Shown here: positions 1-6,851 of the stretch, piece after piece
Numbering within the stretch: position 1 is the stretch's first letter
Layout of the letters: every line of letters starts with the position of its first letter
Assembly: GCA_018898455.1 (NCBI GenBank)
Contig: JAHIJO010000155.1
Coordinates: 1-39,045, forward strand
Direction: 5' to 3'
DNA length: 39,045 nucleotides
Origin: Verrucomicrobiota bacterium
GTDB lineage: Bacteria; Verrucomicrobiota; Kiritimatiellia; JAAZAB01
The notes under the pieces: model-generated
Databases searched by the model: none
What the model was told of the DNA's origin: nothing
The model's input: the letters and a program-made list of their open reading frames with translations, nothing else
Program-made: the position numbers and the translations under genes

Positions 1-31
<31 letters not shown>

Positions 32-152
32 AATTGACCCATTACAATCTCATCGTGATTTGTTTTGACAGCACCCGCCGAATCCGGAATGATGTGATCC
101 ATCGTGATTCGCAAGTATGTCGGGCATTGCCCGCAAGTGGAAATTATCAACC

Positions 153-974
153 ATGATCAAACTGGACAGACCCCTGGCCGTGATTGACATCGAATCCACC
201 GGCATCAATCCGCGGCAGGACCGGATCATCGATTTGGCCATCATCAAGGTGCATCCGGATGGAAAGCGCGAAACATTCACGTTCCGGTTCCACCCGGAAA
301 TGGCCATTCCACCCGAATCAACCGCCATCCATCACATTACCGACGCCGATGTCGCGAATTGTCCCAGTTTCCGGGAGAAAGCCCCTGAAGTGATCACTGT
401 TCTGAACGGATGCGACCTGGCCGGATTCGGCGCGGCCCGTTTCGATATTCCCCTCCTGGCCGAGGAATGCGCCCGGGCAGGATTTGATTTCAACGCCGAC
501 GCCGTCCGCGTGCTGGACGCCCAGCGCATCTTCCACAAGAAAGAGCCCCGCGACCTGACTGCCGCCGTCGCCTTCTACTGCGGCGACCTGCACCTCGGAG
601 CCCACGGCGCCGAGGCCGACGCCCTGGCGGCGCTCAATGTCCTCGACGCCCAGTTCCGCAAGTACCCGGACCTGCCGCAAACGATGGAGGAGTTGAACAC
701 CTATTGCAATCCCCCGCGGAACCCCACCTGGGCGGATCGGAACGGCCGGCTCAAATGGGTCAACGGCGAGCTTGTGATCAATTTCGGCGCGCAATACATC
801 GGCCAGAAACTGCGCGACCTGGCGCAGAACAACACCAAGTTCCTGAAATGGATCCTCAAAAGCGACTTTCCCAGCGACACCAAGCGAATCGTCTCCGACG
901 CGCTGGAGGGCCGCTGGCCGACTCCCCCAGCGGGACCGGCCGGCGAGGACGCCGCGCCGGCCGCGGTGAAATGA
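153..974 (+). CDS. DEDDh 3'-5' exonuclease (DnaQ/ExoX-like)
   Basis: Predicted 3'-5' exonuclease of the DnaQ/RNase T superfamily, acting on nucleic acid ends in the cytoplasm. Exo I is visible as AVIDIESTG near residue 10 (Asp and Glu metal ligands), Exo II as GFGAARFDIPLL near 105, and Exo III as HGAEADAL near 160, with His five residues before the Asp, which makes it DEDDh. A C-terminal stretch of about 90 residues, GRLKWVNGELVINFGAQYIG onward, resembles the small domain that follows the exonuclease in ExoX-like proteins. I prefer ATG 153, which gives the usual M-x-LDRPLAVIDIE opening; an in-frame ATG at 117 would add 12 residues. Neither has a strong Shine-Dalgarno. It stands alone, with no polymerase gene nearby, so repair or RNA trimming fits better than replication proofreading. 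Confidence 0.85.
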   Translation: MIKLDRPLAVIDIESTGINPRQDRIIDLAIIKVHPDGKRETFTFRFHPEMAIPPESTAIHHITDADVANCPSFREKAPEVITVLNGCDLAGFGAARFDIPLLAEECARAGFDFNADAVRVLDAQRIFHKKEPRDLTAAVAFYCGDLHLGAHGAEADALAALNVLDAQFRKYPDLPQTMEELNTYCNPPRNPTWADRNGRLKWVNGELVINFGAQYIGQKLRDLAQNNTKFLKWILKSDFPSDTKRIVSDALEGRWPTPPAGPAGEDAAPAAVK

Positions 975-1064
975 TCGAATGACGTTGAAAAATTTGTTTT
1001 CTTGAGAAGATTTTGCTATGCCGCGCTAGGAATCTCTGTGGTTAATTTTTTTCCACGGTGAATT

Positions 1065-1961
1065 ATGAATAGCGTCAGCATCCTGCATATTCTATGGTCG
1101 GCGCTGAGAATCGGCCTGGCGGTTTATATCGGCCTGTGCCTGTTGATGTTCATCTTCCAGTCGCATTATGTCTATTTTCCCTCCCGGGAAATCCTGGCCA
1201 CGCCGGCGGCCGTGGCGCTTCCCTTTGAAGCGGTGATGCTCACCGCGAACGGCGGACAGCGGCTTGCCACGCGCCACGAGCGGATCGCCACCTGGTTCGT
1301 GCCGGCGTCCTCAGCGCGCGGCACGGTCCTCGTCTGCCACGGCAATGGCGGCAACATCGGCGATCGCCTGCATATCATTCAGCGCTTTCACGAGCTGGGA
1401 CTTAACGTTTTCATTTTCGACTATCGGGGTTACGGACAAAGCCAGGGAGCGCCTTCCGAAAAGAGAACCTACGAAGATGCCCTGGCCGCCTGGAACTACC
1501 TGACCCGGGAACGACGCCTGCCGCCGGACCGGATTATCGTGTGCGGTCGATCGCTGGGCGGGGCCGTGGCCGCCTGGCTGGCGGATAAACAAAAACCCGC
1601 CGGCTTGATCCTGGAGTCAACCTTCACCTCGTTGCCCGATATCGGCGCCCGGGTTTACTGGTACCTGCCCGTACGACTTCTCTGCCGTTACCGGTACCCA
1701 ACAATCGAGTATATCCAATACCTTGACTGTCCGGTTCTGGTGGCGCACAGCCGGGAGGACGAGATGATTCCTTTTGCCCACGCCCGGAAACTATTCGAGG
1801 CCGCGCCGGAACCGAAAGTATTCACGGAACTGACCGGCGGGCATAACGACGGCGAGGGCTTCACCGAAACGTCCTATCACCAGGCGCTGGATGAATTTCT
1901 GACCCGCTATCTCGGCGATCTCAAGCGAGCGATCGCCAATTCCGCTTCCTCAAAGGTCTGA
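1065..1961 (+). CDS. Membrane-anchored alpha/beta hydrolase (BEM46/YfhR-like)
   Basis: Serine hydrolase of the alpha/beta fold, substrate unknown, most likely an ester or thioester. An N-terminal membrane segment (about residues 10-30) anchors it. The oxyanion-hole motif HGNGG is at 92-96, the nucleophile elbow GRSLGG gives Ser163, the acid is Asp232 in SREDEMIP and the base is His260 in TGGHND, so the triad is complete. Length (298 aa) and layout fit the BEM46/ABHD13-like group. Its 3' end overlaps the convergent kinase gene by 55 bp, so the two mRNAs are complementary at their ends. The gene has its own upstream gap of 90 bp and no obvious functional link to the exonuclease before it. Confidence 0.85.
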   Translation: MNSVSILHILWSALRIGLAVYIGLCLLMFIFQSHYVYFPSREILATPAAVALPFEAVMLTANGGQRLATRHERIATWFVPASSARGTVLVCHGNGGNIGDRLHIIQRFHELGLNVFIFDYRGYGQSQGAPSEKRTYEDALAAWNYLTRERRLPPDRIIVCGRSLGGAVAAWLADKQKPAGLILESTFTSLPDIGARVYWYLPVRLLCRYRYPTIEYIQYLDCPVLVAHSREDEMIPFAHARKLFEAAPEPKVFTELTGGHNDGEGFTETSYHQALDEFLTRYLGDLKRAIANSASSKV

Positions 1962-2908
1962 TAGCGTTCGGCAGGTTCCTGGCGCATCATGGTGTTGACC
2001 GATTCAATCGTCGGCGCGGATATTCCCGGTAACAATGCGGAGGAGACCGCCAACCGCGCCATTCCCACGTGTCGTTTAACCACCCCCGCTATGGATTCGG
2101 CGTTAATATACTGCCCGCCGCTGAGCATGTAAAACATCAGCATGCCCAGGCTGTAAATAACGCTGCAGGCATCTTCGCCGCCTTGACATACCCGTTCCGG
2201 AGGAATGAACTGGCTGGATCCCCAGATGCTGTCGGCATGCGTTTCCTCCTGGGCCTGTTCGATGGGCATAGTCAGGCCGAAATCGATGAGCTTGGCAACA
2301 CCATCCGATCTGACAATGACATTCCCCGCGTTCAGGTCGCGATAGAGAAACCCATTGTTATAAATGTGCTTCAAGGCGGCAACCACCTGGGCCGCGAGGC
2401 TCAATGCTTCCGTTTCGGAGATTTTCCCTTGGGTCTTGATTCGCTGTTCCAGGCGTTCACCCTCCACGTATTCGACGGCATAATAATATTCATCATCCTC
2501 GCAACCGCCGGCAATATAGCGGACGATATTGGGATGCGGAGGAATCTGTTGATGGACCGTCGCTTCCGCAAGAAAAGCCTTGATGATTTCAGGGTCGGTT
2601 TTTTTATCCTGCCGGATAATTTTTACCGCCAGATTCGTTTTGCCCATCGCGCGGTGATACGCTTTATAGACGCTGGCAAAACCGCCGGCCCCAATCGGCT
2701 GAAACAGCAACAGGTCGCCAATCGGCAACGGCACAAAGACTTTATTGCGGCATTTGGGACATGGCGTGAAGGTGAAGACTTCCAGCCCTTCAACCGGCAT
2801 GGCATAATAACACTGGTCACAACGCAGGCGCTCCTGTGTGAAAAAAGTACAGGGGTAATTTTTTACCACCAGCCGCTTCAAGCAAGCCAACATAGATGCA
2901 ATACCCAT
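1907..2908 (-). CDS. Ser/Thr protein kinase-like protein with zinc ribbon and altered HRD loop
   Basis: Eukaryotic-type protein kinase of 333 aa without a membrane segment. An N-terminal CxxC...CxxC zinc ribbon (CDQC about residue 30, CPKC about 50) precedes the kinase fold. Seen: glycine loop IGAGGFASVY, beta-3 Lys in LAVKII, helix C Glu in FLAEA, DFG in LIDFGLT and a PPE version of the APE motif. The catalytic loop is YRDLNAGNV where HRDLKPxN is usual: the Asp and Asn remain, but His is Tyr and the loop Lys is Asn. It could be a slow kinase or a regulatory pseudokinase. It lies 79 bp downstream of the sigma-54 activator on the same strand, probably in the same transcript, which suggests that it acts on or with that activator. 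The start is supported by AGGG seven bases upstream. Confidence 0.85.
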   Translation of the reverse strand: MGIASMLACLKRLVVKNYPCTFFTQERLRCDQCYYAMPVEGLEVFTFTPCPKCRNKVFVPLPIGDLLLFQPIGAGGFASVYKAYHRAMGKTNLAVKIIRQDKKTDPEIIKAFLAEATVHQQIPPHPNIVRYIAGGCEDDEYYYAVEYVEGERLEQRIKTQGKISETEALSLAAQVVAALKHIYNNGFLYRDLNAGNVIVRSDGVAKLIDFGLTMPIEQAQEETHADSIWGSSQFIPPERVCQGGEDACSVIYSLGMLMFYMLSGGQYINAESIAGVVKRHVGMARLAVSSALLPGISAPTIESVNTMMRQEPAERYQTFEEAELAIARLRSPR

Positions 2909-2987
2909 AATTGCCCTATTCTAATCAACGGTTTACGGCCAACAACTTAAAACTTTATCTTTCTTTCGCCCGTCGGAATGGAGCCGA

Positions 2988-4478
2988 TCATTGGCCTGCC
3001 GTCTGCTGGGACAGGATATATTTTTTCACCGTGCGCCGATCAAGCCGCGTGTGACGCGCCACTTCTTCATACGTCCCGTGCCGTTGGTACAATAGCGTGC
3101 AATAGGCCGATAACAGCGCCTCTGCATCCAGGCAACCCCCTTCGATTCCCGCCAGCAGGCGCGCCTGAGCATCCGGCGCCGCTTTGGCCATAAGGTCGCC
3201 CTCATACTGTTTGGTCAGCATAATGCGCCGCACGGCCTGTTCAAGTTCCCGGACATTGCCGGGCCACGGGTAGCGCTCCCCCAGGCTTTTACCAAACACC
3301 TCCCGGATTTCCGCAGCCAGGGATTCCGATTCCTGGCCAATCAAGCGTTGAATCACATGATTCAGGAGCGCGTTCAATTCCCCGGGCTCTTCCTCCAAGC
3401 GCTGACGCAAGGAGGGCACAGTAATGACATCCGAACATAGCCGGTAAAAGAAATCGTCGCGGAACCGACCTTGCCGGCGAAGCTCGTCCAAAGGTTTGTT
3501 GGTGGCGGCGATCACCCGTCCGCGAAAGCGAAGTTTCTCGTGACTGCCAACCGGCGAAAATATCCGTTCCTGGAGAACCTGGAGCAGTTTGATTTGGATC
3601 GGAACGGCAACCTCCCCGATCTCGTCGAGGAAAATGGCGCCATGCGGACTGCAGCGTCCCAAAATCCCCTCATGCTGATCCACGGCGCCGGTGAAGGCGC
3701 CCTTGCGATGCCCGAACAGTTCCGATTCCAGCAGGGTGGGCGAAAATTGCGAAAGATTAATGGAAACGAAACTGCGGGTGAAACTTTCGCTAAAACATTC
3801 CTTTTCCATGTTAAACGGGATGTAGCCGGACCGCCCGATGGCCGCGGCCGCCGCCCCTTTGCCGGTCCCGGTTTCACCCAGCAACAGCGTGGAAAAATCC
3901 TCCATGCGATCCCATAGCAAGCGTTCATACCGGCGGATGTCGTGAGTAAACACATTGGTCCACAGTCGTTTCCGCAAGGTTTTCATGCACGGACTATGAC
4001 CGACTAATCCCCGATCGATGAAATAGAATGCCCGCCGCAACTGGTAAAACACCGCAAAATAGTGGCGAAAGGCTTCCGCCGAAAATCCGCGCCGGGTCAT
4101 CAGGGAGCGAGCAGACGCCGCAAACGGCGCCGGCAGCGGATCATCGCCGGCCCGGATTTGATCCAGGATCAACTGGTCAAACGCGTCGATCAGCTGATAA
4201 TAGTTATCAAACAAGAAAGCCACCTGGACAATTTCCCGGTCTTCAGCGGCAAACCGGCGCAGATCACCAAGCCCGGCGGCATCCAATACGGCCACCCGGG
4301 TCGCCACGGTTTTCATCATGACCTGGATACGGTCTTCGCCTGCCCCACGACTCGCCTGAGCGATGATTCTTAAATCCGTCTCCACCCGCTCATCGCTGAA
4401 CGGATTACTGAAGGCCGCCGCCGCAACCAGTCGGAAGAATTCCCGATCTTCATCCGAAAGCTGAACGGTCTTATTCAT
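2988..4478 (-). CDS. Sigma-54-dependent transcriptional activator
   Basis: Enhancer-binding AAA+ protein that remodels sigma-54 RNA polymerase. About 195 N-terminal residues form a helical domain I do not recognise; there is no receiver domain with phospho-acceptor Asp. Then come Walker A GETGTGKG (201-208), ELFGHRKGAFTGA with the sigma-54-contacting loop (253-265), Walker B AIFLDEIGE (281-289), sensor I AATNKP, the arginine region FRDDFFYRL (339-347) and WPGNVREL. A helix-turn-helix closes the protein (EEVARHTRLDRRTVKKYI, about 475-492). The family activates genes from enhancers 80-200 bp upstream; a matching -24/-12 promoter lies just beyond its own start in the opposite direction. It is followed by a kinase-like gene. 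The start has no Shine-Dalgarno, and the promoter position implies a leaderless mRNA. Confidence 0.93.
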   Translation of the reverse strand: MNKTVQLSDEDREFFRLVAAAAFSNPFSDERVETDLRIIAQASRGAGEDRIQVMMKTVATRVAVLDAAGLGDLRRFAAEDREIVQVAFLFDNYYQLIDAFDQLILDQIRAGDDPLPAPFAASARSLMTRRGFSAEAFRHYFAVFYQLRRAFYFIDRGLVGHSPCMKTLRKRLWTNVFTHDIRRYERLLWDRMEDFSTLLLGETGTGKGAAAAAIGRSGYIPFNMEKECFSESFTRSFVSINLSQFSPTLLESELFGHRKGAFTGAVDQHEGILGRCSPHGAIFLDEIGEVAVPIQIKLLQVLQERIFSPVGSHEKLRFRGRVIAATNKPLDELRRQGRFRDDFFYRLCSDVITVPSLRQRLEEEPGELNALLNHVIQRLIGQESESLAAEIREVFGKSLGERYPWPGNVRELEQAVRRIMLTKQYEGDLMAKAAPDAQARLLAGIEGGCLDAEALLSAYCTLLYQRHGTYEEVARHTRLDRRTVKKYILSQQTAGQ

Positions 4479-4524
4479 ACATTAAATGTATATGACATGT
4501 TCATTCCTTGTCAATACATTAAAT
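4478..4524. promoter_or_regulatory. Repeated TACATTAAAT boxes, candidate activator-binding (enhancer) sites
   Basis: TACATT-A-AATGTA is a perfect inverted repeat at 4478-4490, and its half TACATTAAAT recurs at 4515-4524, 37 bp away. The boxes lie about 95-135 bp upstream of the start predicted for the sigma-54 promoter, the usual enhancer distance, and also cover the activator's own promoter. I infer binding by the adjacent activator with autoregulation; no direct evidence. Confidence 0.5.
4487..4514 (-). promoter_or_regulatory. Sigma-70-type promoter for the activator (near-leaderless mRNA)
   Basis: On the minus strand TTGACA (4509-4514) is followed after 16 bp by TATACA (4487-4492). Initiation about seven bases further falls at about 4480, next to the ATG at 4478. 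No Shine-Dalgarno precedes that ATG. Confidence 0.55.
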
Positions 4525-4589
4525 CATGCCAAAACGATCTGTTAGGCTTATTAATTGTTAATAAACGACTTATGACATTTAGACATTTC

Positions 4590-4606
4590 TTGGCACATAT
4601 CCTGCT
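4590..4606 (+). promoter_or_regulatory. Sigma-54 (-24/-12) promoter
   Basis: TTGGCACATATCCTGCT matches the consensus YTGGCACGNNNNTTGCW closely. GG (4592-4593) and GC (4604-4605) are separated by exactly 10 bp, as the sigma factor requires. Transcription should start near 4617, six bases before the ribosome binding site of the next gene. It points away from the sigma-54 activator gene. Confidence 0.75.
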
Positions 4607-4638
4607 ACTTATCAATTTATATGAAAGGAATACATACT

Positions 4639-4809
4639 ATGAAATGGAAAACATTATTATTGATCTTGGTCGCCGTTCTTCTGGTCACGGCGGTTACGAA
4701 TGCCACGCCGGTTTTGATTAATCGCGGACTCTTTACCAGAGAGATCGTCAATCATCAGCCGGAATACACCTTGCACTACATCCCGACGCCCAGCTGGTGG
4801 CCACATTGA
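4639..4809 (+). pseudogene. Short secreted relic matching the tail of the 627-aa hydrolase family
   Basis: A 56-aa open frame with Shine-Dalgarno AAAGGAA ten bases upstream. It starts with a clear signal-type segment (MKWKTLLLILVAVLLVTAV). Residues about 27-49 (INRGLFTREIVNHQPEY...) then match the extreme C-terminus of the double hydrolase encoded at 6852-8705 (INNGFFKREIVNNPRAEY). The simplest reading is a paralogue of that hydrolase whose whole catalytic part has been deleted, leaving leader and tail fused in frame. It is the first gene after the sigma-54 promoter and is still translatable, so a function as a small envelope peptide cannot be excluded. Confidence 0.55.
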
Positions 4810-4942
4810 TGCGCTGGCGGGCTATATGTCTATGTTCCCCTGGCCGTTAGCGGTAGCGATCAGAGTGTCGGCGGGCGAGTTGGTGCAATGGGAATTGCTG
4901 GACCGGGGCGAATTGATTATCAATGAAAGGAGAAGGAGAACA

Positions 4943-5353
4943 ATGAAATTTTTAAGTCTGTTGTGTCTGTACATAATGTTTGCGATGTCCTTTGTTGTTA
5001 TTGCTACGGACCTCAAGGTGGTGTCTCTGGTGCTGCTGGTCGTGCTCTTACTGCTCTGGTGGGTTTCATCAAGAATGAAAAATGCGTCTCTGCGCACGAT
5101 GATTCGCTCACTGACGTTGGCAATTATGGTCAGTCCTTGTGCGCCCTACTGGGCGGGCATGGAGTGGAGCATACCGTTGTTGCCAGTAGTTGTGATCAGC
5201 GAAGCTGTGAAGCGAGGGAAATGGCTCGGGTGCGTATACTGCTTAGTGAGCATTCTGGCGGTTTCACTTGTCTTCTGGTCGGTTTGGTCTGCAGTGACCT
5301 GGGTTCGCAGGCGGAAGAGGCATGCCCAACACTCATTAAGCCCGGCACTGTAA
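4943..5353 (+). CDS. Small integral membrane protein, four segments, unknown function
   Basis: Not recognised. The 136-aa product is nearly all hydrophobic: membrane segments at about residues 3-20, 24-43, 55-80 and 90-115, and a basic C-terminal tail (VRRRKRHAQHSL) expected in the cytoplasm. The start at 4943 is set by a very strong purine-rich ribosome binding site (AAAGGAGAAGGAG, 4926-4938); an upstream in-frame ATG at 4826 would add 39 residues without membrane character. The gene lies in the segment behind the sigma-54 promoter and is followed by a 246-bp gap. Confidence 0.6.
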   Translation: MKFLSLLCLYIMFAMSFVVIATDLKVVSLVLLVVLLLLWWVSSRMKNASLRTMIRSLTLAIMVSPCAPYWAGMEWSIPLLPVVVISEAVKRGKWLGCVYCLVSILAVSLVFWSVWSAVTWVRRRKRHAQHSLSPAL

Positions 5354-5494
5354 AGACAAAAAATCCATTATAGGAGAGCTTTTCTTTTCCCCGTTTGATC
5401 TTTCAAGCCGCTGCCGTCCAAAGAAATTCTTTCAAGCGGAAGAAAGGGGACACAAAATGAGGCAATGAGACAATAAATATCAGGACGATAAAAC

Positions 5495-5519
5495 GTTGAT
5501 TTCCGAGTCTGAAATCAAC
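5495..5519. repeat. Perfect 9-bp stem hairpin in intergenic gap
   Basis: GTTGATTTC (5495-5503), a 7-nt loop and GAAATCAAC (5511-5519). No T-run follows, so it is not a standard terminator; an operator or RNA structure is possible. The gap 5354-5599 also holds a purine tract GAAGAAAGGGGACA and otherwise nothing I recognise. Confidence 0.45.
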
Positions 5520-5599
5520 AAACGTGAGCAAAATACGTGTAGAATAATTGCGTCTAAACTGGTGTCATTGTTCAAAAATAATGTGGAGGTGTAATATTA

Positions 5600-6831
5600 T
5601 GCAAAAGTTATTCAAAAAGCGGGGTATCCACTTGACGCAAGTAACCACAACAGGTGGGGTAGGCAACTCGTCGCCAGCCACCAAATATCGTGCGGATTGT
5701 GAAAATACTTGCTTCAAGTGGATACCCCCCTTTCAAAAAAAAATGAGTATGTATGGCTTCATTCCAATCCTTTTGCTGTTTTCCAGCAACACGACGGCGC
5801 AACAATTGGATAGCGATGCAGCAACTATAAATTCCACGTCACTGGTTGAGATCAACTCCGCTGACTACGGCGACACAAACTGTCTCATGAAAATCGTAGA
5901 ACTTGAGCGCAATGCCAATACGTCGAAACTCAAGCTGACCTACAGGAAACTGGGTGGTTGCTCCGTTGGGGGGAGCATGTTCATTATGTCAGCATTCTAC
6001 GAGGTCGCGAAAGCACGCGGGATGGAGTACTTCACTAACCTGAAGGAATGGGACGACCCGGAGGGCGGACGCCTCTACATTGGGGGCTTTACCAACACTA
6101 AAGATGCCGACATCCAGAAGGAATTCGGCCATGAGTTCGCGCGCACGAATGACTCCGGCCAATCGAGAGGCTACATAAGTGTTTCAATGTTGAAACAGTT
6201 GGAAGACCTGTCATATTTGGCGGAAAAATATATTGATGATCCTGCTAATTTCGCAATTATGCCTATTTCCACACGGTACATACACGGCTGTAAGACCTAT
6301 CATAATGAAGAATATGGCTTTGAAATCAAGTATCCTGACAATTATTTCCTCGTTCCAAGCAGTAGTTCTGAACGTATCTCGCTTCGTGAAAACACGTCTT
6401 CTGCAGAAGAATGTAAAACACAAGGGAAACGGATTGGGGTGTACGTGTATCGTTTAGGTAAAACACCGCGAGGGGAGATTTGCGGTATTGGTTTGGGAGG
6501 ATATTTTATCAAACTAACCAAAGAATCGACATTAGACGATATTGCGCACCAATTCCTAGTGGACGGCAACAGGCCATTAGTGCGCCGCAACTGTTATCAA
6601 CGTGTTATCAACGGAAATTTTATCTTAATTTGTACACTACTTGCGCCGGGGGAGTCGCCGGAGCGAACGGGAGGTATATTCAACGTTTTTGTTTTGGGTA
6701 TCTATGAAATGAAGAATGGTGAGCGCATTCTGGTTAAGGTATGTAATGATGATGGTGGAACGCCATATACCGTTGACCGCGCGCTCCGTCACGACGTGCT
6801 GCAAGTGTTCCATACTCTGCGTTGGAAATAA
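5600..6831 (+). CDS. Secreted two-domain protein of unknown function with in-frame palindromic insert
   Basis: Exported protein not recognised by name. Translation can start at ATG 5600 behind TGGAGGTG (5582-5589). The true leader is MSMYGFIPILLLFSSNTTAQQ, which begins at codon 5743 with cleavage probably near TTAQQ. Between the two lies a 36-codon segment made of a palindromic element (5621-5728). The mature part has a first domain with GGCSVGGSMFIMSAFYEVAK and a second that begins YHNEEYGFEIKYPDNY, an opening typical of PsbP-like or YGFSFxYP secreted domains, and ends near VFHTLRWK. Paired cysteines suggest disulfides outside the cytoplasm. The next gene starts 20 bp downstream, so the two are probably co-transcribed. 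AT content is higher here than in flanking genes, hinting at acquisition. Confidence 0.7.
5621..5728. repeat. 108-bp palindromic element inserted in frame in the secreted-protein gene
   Basis: 22-bp arms at 5621-5642 and 5707-5728 are inverted copies with one mismatch, and pairing partly continues inward (GCAAGTA...CACAA against TTGTG...TACTTGC). The unit is exactly 36 codons, contains no stop in the reading frame and separates ATG 5600 from the signal peptide. Size, terminal repeats and frame preservation resemble a MITE or a Rickettsia-type palindromic element (an analogy, not a homology claim). I found no second copy in the window. Confidence 0.7.
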
Positions 6832-6851
6832 TACAAGACGGTGTTATCCGC

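Noticed and set aside
2069-2950. Long plus-strand open frame opposite the kinase gene
   Set aside because: It is the antisense of a clear kinase and has no recognisable domain.
5433-5460. Purine tract with AAGGGGACA as a REP-transposase-associated repeat
   Set aside because: The match is too short and no partner stem or Y1 transposase is visible.
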